Shown here: in pieces, positions 50,406 to 60,101 of the stretch
Layout: each line of letters begins with the position of its first letter
How positions within the stretch are numbered: the stretch's first letter is position 1
Source of the DNA: Chondrus crispus
Taxonomy: Eukaryota > Rhodophyta > Florideophyceae > Gigartinales > Gigartinaceae
DNA: 64,000 nt
Assembly: GCF_000350225.1 (NCBI RefSeq)
Contig: NW_005179169.1
Span: forward strand, 32,993 to 96,992
Reading direction: 5' to 3'
Position numbers and translations under genes: made by a program
Notes under the pieces: generated by a model
The model's database searches: none
The model's input: only the letters and a program-made list of their open reading frames with translations
Told to the model about the DNA's origin: nothing

Positions 50406-51851
50406 TCATTCATACTCTTCCTCTTCAAAACCAGTGGCAACATTGAGACCCATCGCTTGCACCCCTTTTCTTCCTCCTCGTCTGTTTTCCCCTTGTCGCT
50501 GAATTTCTTTTCTTCCCGTCACTTGTCGATTCGCTACGCCCTCCTCAGTCCGACTCCCCGACTCCAACCTCTTTTCCTGTTTGTGTCGTTTTCCAATGCT
50601 TCCACGATTAGGTCCCCCAATTCCCTTCCGCGTTGGTGGTCTCTTCTCCATTCTCCTCACCACATCTTTTCTCACGCCTTTGAGTTTCAACGCCCACTTT
50701 GGCACGTCTGCTCCACTCACCTCTGCCACTTCCAGAACAGGACCTAGCAATACTCGATCCTCCCTAGTGAACAGCGTCACTGCCGTCCCTTTTCGCCCGT
50801 TCCTCCCTGTTCTTCCGATTCTATGCACGTCTGCCGATGCGCTAATCGGCATGTCGTAGTTCACCACGCTCTCTACCGCTACAAAATCCAACCCGCGTGC
50901 CAATACATCTATTGCGATCAGAACCCACACTTCGCCTGTTCGATATCGCTCTACGGCAAGCGTGCCGCATGCGCGCATGCGGGCTTGCTGGCTTCGGTCA
51001 GCATGAATTGCTTCTACTTTCACTTCATCATAAACAAATTCTCTCGTCCAGAACGACATGGGTCACGCGCCCAAGGTTAATTGCAGCAGATTGGTGGGTG
51101 GCCACAAGCCTCATTGGGGTTGCAATCACAATATCAATTAACCCATCAGCAGCCTTGAGGCCGGAAGCAGCGGCCTTCGAGCAAACAATCTTTATCCGCG
51201 CATTCACCCGTGCCTCTGAAGAAAGCCTCGTAAAACGCGACCAACCTGCTCCGCAAGCTCTCGTGTTGGGGCTAGCACCAACGCATGTGGGGCTGAACGA
51301 TTTGGCGCCCGACTCCCGGACAGTAACTCTGAAAGTAAAGGAACGGCATAAGCAGGCGTCTTACCAGAACCTGTAGGCGCCACCGCCACCACATCGTTAC
51401 CGGCTCGCATGGAGGGAATCGCACGGCGTTGCGCGGCTGTGGGAGACACAGTACCCATGTGAGCTAGAGCAGCTTCCAAGGTAGGACTGGTCACAGCGGC
51501 AGACATGTCAGCGGACGTGGGCGCGACAGATTTGACATTGTTTCGCCATGGTCAACTGGATTGCGCTTTCAAAGCTCCATCCAGTTCACCAGGGCAAATT
51601 TGTCCGACGGCCAAATTGTCCGTGACTTCCAGTCTCTCGGAGGAAGTCCTGAAGAAGTCAAGCTCGCGAGAGAGCGCTGCTGTGGACGGCGTTGGTAAAA
51701 GCTCAGCCCTGGCGGCTGCGGCTGACTTCGATTTCCAACTTTCTACTGCAGCGCCATGAAATCCGCGGAGAAGTGCCCGTAGCCGGTCATCTACCATTCT
51801 GGAATTCACCTTACAAGGTAGAAGGCTTGTGAAAACTGGCTTCACAGGCAT
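50406..51851 (-). pseudogene. ROK1/DDX52-like DEAD-box RNA helicase, decayed
   Basis: Reading from ATG 51851: an N-terminal ELDFFRTSSERLEV-type segment, a TGA (51552-51554), then in the same frame Q-motif-like QRRAIP, motif [15 protein letters not shown] and Ia [15 protein letters not shown] frameshift near 51215-51235 leads to IATPMRLV (Ib) and VVLDE, the start of motif II. Motifs II-end, III (SAT) and the linker, about 100 residues, are missing near 51040. The next frame resumes at VEAIHADRSQQARM with VLARGLDF (V) and HRIGRTGRNG (VI) and a basic tail. ROK1/DDX52 acts in 18S rRNA maturation; this copy cannot encode an active helicase, so a functional copy probably exists elsewhere. Confidence 0.8.
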
Positions 51852-52022
51852 ACGCGTAGAGCTGCGTGATGTGTCTGAAGATTAACTTGGACGTGAAGCC
51901 CAGTCGACATGCGCCGCCGGTGACCCTATTTTGGAGCTGGCAATTTCCGCATACTGTACAGCAATGAAGAGAAGTTTTGTTACGTACCACTTTTATTTTC
52001 AAACTTGACCACAATGTAATAA

Positions 52023-52730
52023 TGTGGATCCTTCCGGTTCGGTTTTTACCCCGTCGCAGAGGGGGTGTCCACGGCAGCGGTAAAATTACAACACCACCAA
52101 CCTCTGTGCGAGGGCGGCGGTTATGACTCCGGTAAACGGGCGAGTGGAATTGCGACCCCGGAGGGGATAGGGCTCAATGGGCATACGCTTCCACCAGGCG
52201 GTGGAACCACCAAACTGGGGAGCGTGTGCTTCCGGGCCTCAAGAATAACCCGCACGAGACGATCTGCTTCTGCCTCTTTTCCCTCAGTTCTCGCCAAAGG
52301 GGGTCGCTGCCCCCTTTACTCTGGGGACGTACTGCCTCGGCCCCTAAGTACGTCGACCTCCGGCGGCCGGGCGGTACAGTAGTGATCCACTTCAACTTTG
52401 GATCACTACAGTGGAGTACCTCTACTGTACCCTATCGGGACGTAATACGTACGGCGATACACGTTGCCATTCCGCCGCCACCTTTCACCCGTGGCGGTAC
52501 GGGCACCCCGTGTACAAGCTGAGTTATCCCCTGCCTTTCCAGTATCGTCTGATTACCCCTACGGGATCTCCCTCCGGGTCGTTACGTTTACCGACACTGG
52601 TCGGTACCCGTTCTCCCACACACAAGAAAAGCGACGCAACGTTCGTTGAGGCGCTGCGACCCCCTGTTGCCGCCGTTTCTTCAGCCAACCTGCCTGACTC
52701 GGAACTCTCCTCGCCCTCATCTGTTTGGCA
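52023..52730. mobile_element. Probable solo LTR
   Basis: A 708-bp GC-rich block starting TGTGGATCC and ending TTTGGCA, flanked by ATAA on both sides (52019-52022, 52731-52734). Base composition and the TGTGG start resemble Gypsy B LTRs, but the sequence is different. It holds an 11-bp-stem hairpin (GTAGTGATCCA/TGGATCACTAC) near 52376 and two TACAGTA/TACTGTA sites. No internal domain is present. Confidence 0.45.
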
Positions 52731-52855
52731 ATAAAAAGAATCTGCAAATCGACGTTAATGTTTACTTGAGAAGCAAGGGCAGCAGCTGCAACATACTGGC
52801 TTTGGAGTGTTGCACGATGAAAAACAGTCGATGTCCACTTTGTGTCCAGATGATT

Positions 52856-53194
52856 CTAGTGTGCAGCCTCCGGGACGTTCGCATGCCCCTCGCGTAGATT
52901 ATCAAACACTGTCAGAGCGTGTCGGGCTAGGGGCGTGCGCTTACGGTTCCCCTTTATAGCGTTGCAGGAGTGAGTGAGATTGATGTTTCCCACTTTCCAC
53001 AACCCGTTGTTTGCCCTGCGGTCTGGTTGGGCGTTGACAGTGTCTGAACACTCCTGGTAGGGGCACTGTATACGCAGGCGCACAGAGTCTGAGTTTTTCA
53101 CCTTGTGAGATCGGCCCACGATGGCGCGCAGGGTTAAGGACGCCATCAAGATGCTGCACTTGGCATGGATCGTGCTCCCTTTGATCAAACTCAT
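52856..53194 (-). pseudogene. Possible MULE-type zinc-finger fragment
   Basis: 112 residues with CPYQEC, then GLWKVGNINLTHSC, a C-X4-C...W-x-V...H-x-C pattern like the WRKY-GCM1/FAR1-type finger at the N-terminus of Mutator-like transposases. No downstream DDE region is seen, so it would be a fragment. Confidence 0.3.
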
Positions 53195-53314
53195 TCCGAC
53201 GACGCCCTCTTCACCTCTTCATCATTCTAAAGCTCCTGAGAAAAGGGGCTCATAAAAAATGGTACGTAAGAAGACATCCAAAATAAAAGTGGTTGGTAAC
53301 AGAAGTTCTCCTTT

Positions 53315-54223
53315 TCAATTGCTCTTATCGTAGATCTTATGGAGCCGCCCCTCGATGCGAGACAGCCGATTATTGGTATTGGCTACAGTGGTCTTCACTT
53401 CCTCAACTTTATCTCGAAGATTGCCAGCATCACCATCCATATCGTCCCTCAAAATGTCCAGTAAAGCCCCAAACTTGTTTGATATGTCTTTTAGCGGTTC
53501 GGTAATTTTCGAAAGGTTCTCATCATTCCTTCTTCCCGCAGCGGAGAACTTGCGCTTGCTTCCTCGACTTCCGGTGGCCCTGTTGGCGACAGGGGTGCCC
53601 GCAGCTACAGTGGAGGGAGACTGAGGCGAGTCTTCAGACTGAGTGGATTGCAGGGGTTCTTCATCATCTAGCCCACGGAGCGTACACGCAAAGGCTGCGT
53701 CCCGGTTTTCCTTCGCAATAAACTTCGTCCGACGCACTTCGGGAGGGCAGTCTGGATCACCAGAGCTCTTCTTCGTGTTCGATAGCATATGGAACTTATT
53801 CTTTAGGGATTCGATGTCCCGTGCATGGTGGTCGTTTTCGGCCGCCCATGCAGGCATACGTCCATGCACATCACCCCAATGGTAAGAGCCTACGGGCTCG
53901 ACCTCATGGACAAAATCCAGCAGAGCACTTATTTCAGCTTTGGAGTAGTTTGCTGCGCCAACCCTTCCTCTTCTCTTCTTTGACCTGGGAATGACACACT
54001 CCTCGGACTCCAGCTCTACGGCTCCTCCTTCATGCTCCTCTCCGGTATCAAAGAGCCCACGTCCAGGCTTTTCGCCAACGATAGAAGTTCTCGTAGGACC
54101 TGTGCGTGTTGGACTCCGTCTCTTTCTCCCTGGTTCTGTTGTTTTCTGTCTCCCAGTACTATTCTGCCTCCCGATCCTCTCCCCAGAGCTTTCCATCCTC
54201 CCTTTTCCTACCACTTGAGGCAT
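53315..54223 (-). CDS. SANT/Myb-like DNA-binding protein (DUF6818-like)
   Basis: A 302-aa intact frame from ATG 54223 (a second ATG is at 54196). Residues 91-178 match the Myb/SANT-like domain seen in many transposon-linked proteins of algae and oomycetes: ANYSKAEISALLDFVHEVEP, RDIESLKNKFHMLSNTKK and DPDCPPEVRRTKFIAKENRD. Basic clusters KKRRGR and GSKRKF look like nuclear signals; the C-terminus (about 240-300) is a coiled coil. Its start codon lies 7 bp from a solo LTR oriented in the same direction. It may be a transposon accessory gene, perhaps partner to a Harbinger element, or a domesticated one. Confidence 0.75.
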   Translation of the reverse strand: MPQVVGKGRMESSGERIGRQNSTGRQKTTEPGRKRRSPTRTGPTRTSIVGEKPGRGLFDTGEEHEGGAVELESEECVIPRSKKRRGRVGAANYSKAEISALLDFVHEVEPVGSYHWGDVHGRMPAWAAENDHHARDIESLKNKFHMLSNTKKSSGDPDCPPEVRRTKFIAKENRDAAFACTLRGLDDEEPLQSTQSEDSPQSPSTVAAGTPVANRATGSRGSKRKFSAAGRRNDENLSKITEPLKDISNKFGALLDILRDDMDGDAGNLRDKVEEVKTTVANTNNRLSRIEGRLHKIYDKSN

Positions 54224-54229
54224 GCCTAG

Positions 54230-54567
54230 TGTGGTATAACTACCTTCGTCCCGACCACTGGGAAACGAGGGGGGTTAGAGATAAGGGAGCGCGCGCTGCT
54301 GGGTAACCCACGCGCGAACGCAAACCGTACGGAAGGACTCGAAAAGAGGGAAGGCTCACGGGGCCGGTGACGCGCAGCCGGTAGGTGGTGTTAGATCCGG
54401 ACGGCCGGTCACGGGTTAGAAGCCTGAGACTAAAAGGGAAACCGGAACGGGATAGCAATTAGCCGTAAAGGGAAGGGAGGCGAGTCTGCCTCCCGTTTAC
54501 TGGAACGGGGCAGGTGCCCCCGGTCTTAACCCCTAAGTGGGACGCCAGGACACCTGTCCCGTCCACA
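54230..54567 (-). mobile_element. Solo LTR related to Gypsy B, minus orientation
   Basis: Its reverse complement matches the Gypsy B LTR from the GGACAGGTGTCCTGGCG region to the GGTAGTTATACCACA end, with divergence and small gaps. The first 250 bp or so of the Gypsy B LTR, including its TACAGTA cluster, are absent. It ends TGTGG...CCACA. I find no clear target duplication. Confidence 0.8.
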
Positions 54568-55348
54568 ATTCCCCTAATCCTGTGTCTCGCACCTTCCCTT
54601 TCAACTTGTCGCTCCTCGCGCTCGTCTTCGATCCAACACGGACCGCAAATGCGTTTGTCCGAATTCTCCCCATCCTCCCGCGGAACTTGTCCACAAGCTG
54701 CATGCATCGGGAGCATGCATCTCACGCATGCATGATTACATGAGTACTACTCATTCTATTCAGGACGGAATTATCACCTAGTAGGTGACAATTCCGTCCT
54801 GAATAGAACAGGCCGGTTGAGCGCAGATACGAACCGCGGGCTGAATAGGGGTAGGATGGTGGGCGGCGGATGATGGGCCGGTTCCGGGGCCGGGCGACAC
54901 CGCACCCTCCACATCAAAGGCCGGTATTGCACCGCGTCCAGTGCGAGCATCGCGCGGTGGAAGAGGCTGCGCCTGAGCAAATGCGGGAGCGATATACACA
55001 GCCCTGGGTAGGTAGCTCATTGCAAACAGGGAGCAGCAAAAGCGATTGCAAACACTCCAGTGCTGCGTTGCGAAGCGCGTATGCCGCGATAGCAGATGAT
55101 TTTGCGAGCATGCTCTATCCATGTATTGCAAAATGGCGGGATTTGTGTGTGCATCGTTTTCGAAATAATACCGAAATTCGGTTTGGGGGGCAAAATGTTA
55201 ATTTGAAATCGCGAAAAATGTGCGACCCCAGAGGTACATCTGATTGGCCTTATCGATGGCAGACTGGCGGACGAAGAATTCTTGAATGTCCGTCAAATTG
55301 GGCGAGCTCTGGCGTTCTTGCGGTAATTTATTCTCGAATGCACTCACT
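54568..55348. other. Intergenic, with strong inverted repeats
   Basis: No gene is supported. It holds three GCATGCAT motifs at about 54701-54735 and the 53-bp inverted repeat at 54755-54807. Confidence 0.5.
54755..54807. repeat. 53-bp near-perfect inverted repeat
   Basis: 26-bp arms around a single central base (54781). The left arm starts TCTATTCAGGACGGAATT and the right arm ends AATTCCGTCCTGAATAGA; there is one mismatch between the arms. Confidence 0.95.
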
Positions 55349-55773
55349 AACTACACCCGATCACGGCAATTAGCATAGTCCATATTAAATCTGAAGGCCA
55401 CGTTTTTCGCTCTGCTACGAGAAGTAACCTGGTCCAGATTAATTTTGAATCCAGGTTGTTATATGCTGGAACAAAAAATAACATGGACCGCTGTGGACCG
55501 CGTTTCGGTAGCATGATCCAATGACGTCGGGGAAAGCAAGCGGTGCGGACTGCAGTGCGCACTGACCTTATCTTGAGACCGTGGCGGCGGTTTGAAGTGG
55601 CGATGAGACGTCTTTCTGGCTGATTACAGAATGATAGAACGTCCCAATGTGGCCTTGTGATCCAAAACTGAATCGACTTCTCTAAGCGCGATTTCCAGAA
55701 TTAATCTGGTCCACATTATAAAGGAATCCGAGTTCGAGATACGACCAGATTAATTCTATGATCGGGTGTAGTT
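55349..55773. mobile_element. MITE-like element, 425 bp
   Basis: AACTACACCCGATCA (55349-55363) and its exact reverse complement TGATCGGGTGTAGTT (55759-55773) bound a non-coding AT-rich block that also contains internal CCAGATTAAT-type repeats. I could not find a target duplication. It lies upstream of the Harbinger-2 Myb-like gene and may belong to that family. Confidence 0.55.
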
Positions 55774-56061
55774 CGATACTGGGACAATAGAGAGTTTACG
55801 GTAGCGCCTTTCACGAATGATTTCTGCAATACGTAATACACGTTGCAGGCCAATTAAAGAAATCTACAATTTGGTGTGATGAAAGTTGCTGAAATGTGAC
55901 CACATCGTGAAATCGTGTGAGAAACCCGGACTCAGGAACTGGCGCCGAACTAACCTATGCGTGCCCAACCTGGGCTCAATCTGACTGCCTGCCAGTCGCA
56001 CTCACATCAACTCCGATCCAGAACCCATATCTCTCGTGGGCTTCCCTGCCCATCTAAAGAT

Positions 56062-56918
56062 ATGGCCCAGGTCGTTCAAGACGACGGACCTCCCGCTGTG
56101 GCAACGCTCATAGGAAATCCGTCTACTCCTTCTGATTGCGGAAGCATTTATGGGCCAAACTCAGCTGTTGCTACGTCCAAGCCTGTAGAGCCAACCAAAG
56201 CCGGAAGAAAGCCGAAAGTTTCCGCCAACGACGACCTGATCCTCACCCGCGAGGTTGCTGCAGCGAAGGCGCATATTGCTCGTTATGGTGAAGTTCAGCA
56301 GCGATTCAGAAAACCTGCTCAAAATGCTAATCTAAACCCCGCACTGGTTATTCCCGTCACGCACAAGAGCACACAGGATAGGTACAAAAAAGTACAAGAC
56401 ACTTTCGACAAGGGAGACAGCAAGAATCGGCTAATGTCGGGTGTAGGAGGGGAAGTAACAGAGCTAGAAGAGCTTCTAAGTAGTGTGAGAGATGCCAGGG
56501 AAGACCTCAATAATAAGCGTACAACCGAAAAGGATGTACTACGGGACGCCGAGCGCAAGAAAAAAGAGACAGGCGACGACCTTGTGCGCCGGTCTTTGAA
56601 ACGCGGCGGCGATCGGGAGCTTCCAAGTGATTCCAGTCAGATTAAAGCGAAAAGCGTCGCGATATGTCAATTGCACCAGGAAGGCACCATCAAAGCGGCT
56701 TAGCAGAGTTTGGTGAGGCACTGCGAGAAAACGATATGAGTCGGATAGATCTAGAGCGCCAGCGTTTCGAATTCGAAAAAATGCGGTACGCCCAAGAGGT
56801 TAAGGATCGCGAAGTGGAAAGAATCGAGCGAAAAGAGGAACGAAAGGAGCAGAACGAAGTGGATTTGAAGAAGTTCAAAATGATGCTGGACATGATGCGC
56901 GGGACACGGTCAGATTAA
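56062..56918 (+). pseudogene. Harbinger-2 Myb/SANT-like accessory protein, one frameshift
   Basis: It starts MAQVVQDDGPPAVATLIGNP at 56062 (an upstream ATG at 55957 is possible). The DNA-binding part is NDDLILTREVAAAKAHIARY with KSTQDRYKKVQDTFDKGDSK and SGVGGEVTELEELLSSVRDA, a pattern seen in the second protein of PIF/Harbinger elements. Near 56646 the frame shifts; the next frame continues SEKRRDMSIAPGRHHQ and a long charged helix (RIDLERQRFEFEKMRYAQEV) to 56918. It is convergent with the transposase, with 66 bp between them. Confidence 0.65.
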
Positions 56919-56984
56919 ATGCTTTAATGGGCTTTCAGAATCTTTTGGCAGATGTATGCCGGTCTTGAAGCCGATTACGGGACC

Positions 56985-58172
56985 TCATGCGTCATTATGG
57001 TGAAGATAACTTTGAAGGGATTGTAGACTACACGAAAAGTACTGTGAAATTCGGTTTGGGTATAAACAGTTCCGCATGTTTGTTAGTAAGCAACCAGCTA
57101 TATAAAGCGTTCCGATGGATGCCTCGTTGACCCTCATTTTTCTTTTAAAGTCCAAGATAGTACAGTAACCTTTGACTTCTTTAAAAAACCACTCAACAGT
57201 AATTCGAGACTTTGCCATTGCCTCGTTAAACATTCTTTGATATTGGGATAAGTGCGAACTCTGGTACGGCACGGCCATGAAAACGGGTGGGTTGTAGCCT
57301 GAGTCGCCGTAAACAACGTACTGATCACCGTCTATATGGGGGAGACCTGGCATGCTTTCCTCTAAACCATTTATGAGATACAGCGTCCAGTCGTGGCGTC
57401 TGCCCTCGACAGGTCCAAAGAGGTGCAGGACGAGCGCACAAGGAGATGTGACTGCTTGGAATTTAATTGCGTGGTTCCGTTTGTGACCGCTGCATGCCAC
57501 ACGCTGCTTGAGTCCGTCTTGCGAAGGCCGAGCGATCGAAATATTGGTACCGTCTATGAAACCTAAGCAGTTGCAGAGCGCTTCGCCTTTATTCTCTACT
57601 GCCGCAGCGTATTATGCAGCATGCGCAGTGAGAAACTCGGCATCGATGTTCCCCTGTATACTGTGCGATCTCTGCCCGACAAAAGCCTCGATTCCCTCTC
57701 AGGAAATGTCTGAGAGCTGAGGCGTATGCTTCGAAAACAACATCTCGAGGTCTTTCCAGCGAGCTAGTGATGACACTCGGCGTAGCACAACGCACGCAAC
57801 GAGGAAGCGTGTTACTGAATATCCGTTGCGTATGGTTCTGACCTGCATTTCTGGCCATGCAATAGCTTCTGCGATTTGGCTCAAGTCGCTGTGACGAAAG
57901 CGAAAGAGAGAAAGGCATGCATCTTCAGATATCATTTGCAATGTTGTACTGAAATTTGATAGAGATATCTCTCTGCATCTGCGCATGTACGTCATGTAGC
58001 AGTGATCCGCTTTAGCGTATTCTTGAGCTGCCAGTACCAAGGCTATGCTCAAGATAGATCTGTTGGCGCTGGTCTGCCTCCTTCGCGCTATAGTAGAGGC
58101 AGCCTGCAGCCAGTCATGCCTTCTTTCCGTAGTTCGAGCAGGTGTGTGATCGCGGAGCCGGTGGAAAGGCAT
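56985..58172 (-). pseudogene. PIF/Harbinger transposase gene 2, two in-frame stops
   Basis: It starts at ATG 58172 and reads in one frame to 56985 except TGA at 57699-57701 and TAA at 57612-57614. Features are a helical N-terminal region with the GYSVTRFLVACVVLRRVSSL segment, LGFIDGTNISIARPS (first Asp), SGHKRNHAIKFQAV, GPVEGRRHDWTLY (second Asp), VVYGDSGY and ITVEWFFKEVKGYC (Glu). All three catalytic residues survive. With the facing Myb-like gene this is the classic two-gene Harbinger layout. Confidence 0.85.
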
Positions 58173-58620
58173 GTTGGTGTCATGGATCAGGAACAGGGGA
58201 GGCCGTGATGAAAACGTGCCGTAATGGAAATACTCACGCCGCCTTTCTAGATCAGCCTACCGTAAATCCATTTCAAAGATAAAATTTTGGATGTGAATAA
58301 TAAGTTGGGATAAATGCCATTTGTCCCAAGTGATTCTCACAATCGATACCGTAAACCCTAAAATATGTAGTCAAGAGGGCTTTTAGAACTAAGGACAGTG
58401 AGGCGTCTCTAAATAAATATTTTCATTTCGGCAGGGAGCACTCTTTGATTAAATTAATGGGATACTAGTTTTTGAAAATGTCATAAAAATAGACGACGAC
58501 CATCGGGCCAATAGCATCCGAAAGCTGCTATTAACATGTTCGTCGTAAAAGTGTGGGTTTGTCCCTCATCAGTCTACAACGTTGCGAGGGTGGCAAAACG
58601 GAGACCTCACATACTTCGGA
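58173..58620. other. Intergenic, upstream of deoxyhypusine synthase
   Basis: AT-rich sequence with no supported gene. It includes an imperfect hairpin around 58300-58335 (TGGGATAAATGCCATTTGTCCCA). It presumably contains the deoxyhypusine synthase promoter. Confidence 0.45.
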
Positions 58621-59890
58621 ATGGAAAACGTGCCGTCATCCGCGGCGGCGGCCGTGCTGGGTGCCTCAGAATCTTTACCAGCAGGCTCTGCCCTTGTTCG
58701 TGGATATGATTTTGAAGGTGAAAAAGTTGACTACGATGCTCTCTTCGCTTCCTACGCTACGACGGGGTTCCAGGCAACAAATTTTGGGAAGGCAATCGAT
58801 ATCGTGAACCACATGGTGAGTTGTGCGGAGATGACAGTTTTGCATTCGTAGATACACTATCCCTATCCGTTGACATAATGTTTTAACTGACAATGTTCCC
58901 GTTTTATAACAGCTGGAATGGAAACCATCCGAAGAGCAAATCAAGAATGATGTTTCCCCAGGTGCAAAATGCAAGATATTCCTTGGGTACACATCCAACA
59001 TGGTATCTGCTGGGATGCGGGAAACAATAAAGTTTCTCGTTAAATACAAGATGGTACGCTGCCTTAACCTCGAACAAAACATAGACGTGATGCTGCCATT
59101 TCTTTTCCAGTAGGTTGCTGACATTTTTCTATCTCTTTTCTGGCGTTATTTTCTTCGAACTCGGCAGGTTGATGTCCTCGTTTCTTCAGCGGGAGGCATA
59201 GAGGAAGACTTTATTAAGTGCCTTGGCCCAACCGGGGTCGGATCTTTCGACTTGAAAGGACACATCCTTCGCAAAAAGGGCTTGAACAGAATCGGAAACC
59301 TGTTGGTTCCGAACGACAACTATTGCAAGTTTGAAGACTGGGTCATGCCTATTTTGGACGAGGCACTAGAAATTCAAAAGAGCAAAGGGACGATATTTGC
59401 GCCATCAACGCTAATTCAATTGTTAGGAGAAAGGATTAACAACGAGGACTCAATATATTATTGGGCTGCAAAAAACAAAATTCCAGTGTTCTGCCCTGCG
59501 CTGACTGATGGGTCACTTGGTGATATGATATTCTTCCATTCATATAAGAAGCCTGGATTTATCGTCGATCTCGTGTCGGACATTCGGCGGATGAACCAGC
59601 ATGCGATAAGAGCACCGTGCACTGGCATGATCATCTTGGGTGGCGGGGTTATCAAACACCATATTGCTAACGCCAACCTGATGCGAAACGGAGCAGACTA
59701 TGCAGTTTACATGAATACAGGTCAGGAATATGACGGGTCTGACTCTGGAGCTTCGCCGGATGAGGCTGTGTCGTGGGGCAAAATAAGAATTAATGGGGAA
59801 AAGACAAAGGTGATGGCAGAAGCAACTCTTCTGTTCCCGATACTGGTCGCACAGACGTTTGCAAAACACCTCAAGCAAGGGGAGAAGTGA
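58621..59890 (+). CDS. DHS: Deoxyhypusine synthase, three exons
   Basis: Exons 58621-58815, 58913-59053 and 59168-59890 join in frame across 97- and 114-bp GT-AG introns to a 352-aa protein. The enzyme uses NAD and spermidine to form deoxyhypusine on eIF5A, essential for translation. The joined sequence keeps the family landmarks: RGYDFEG and [11 protein letters not shown] in exon 1, [19 protein letters not shown] in exon 2, [58 protein letters not shown] and [19 protein letters not shown] in exon 3. The active-site lysine is about K317 in [10 protein letters not shown]. Without splicing the first and second exons would hit stops. It is convergent with the next gene. Confidence 0.95.
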
Positions 59891-60101
59891 TGAGTACGTT
59901 GCGAATACACAAGATAGCTGAGACTGGGATTGCATTTAGTAATGGCATACCTAGTCTGGACAGGGCAGCAATCGGGCATTGGTAAAGGTGAACAAGAAAT
60001 GATAGCTATCATAGCACGGCAGTGCGGGGCACCAAGAGAATAACCTGCCCAAAAGGGACCTGAATGAGGAAAAAGACTGTTCAGTTTAAGGAGTAGATGG
60101 A

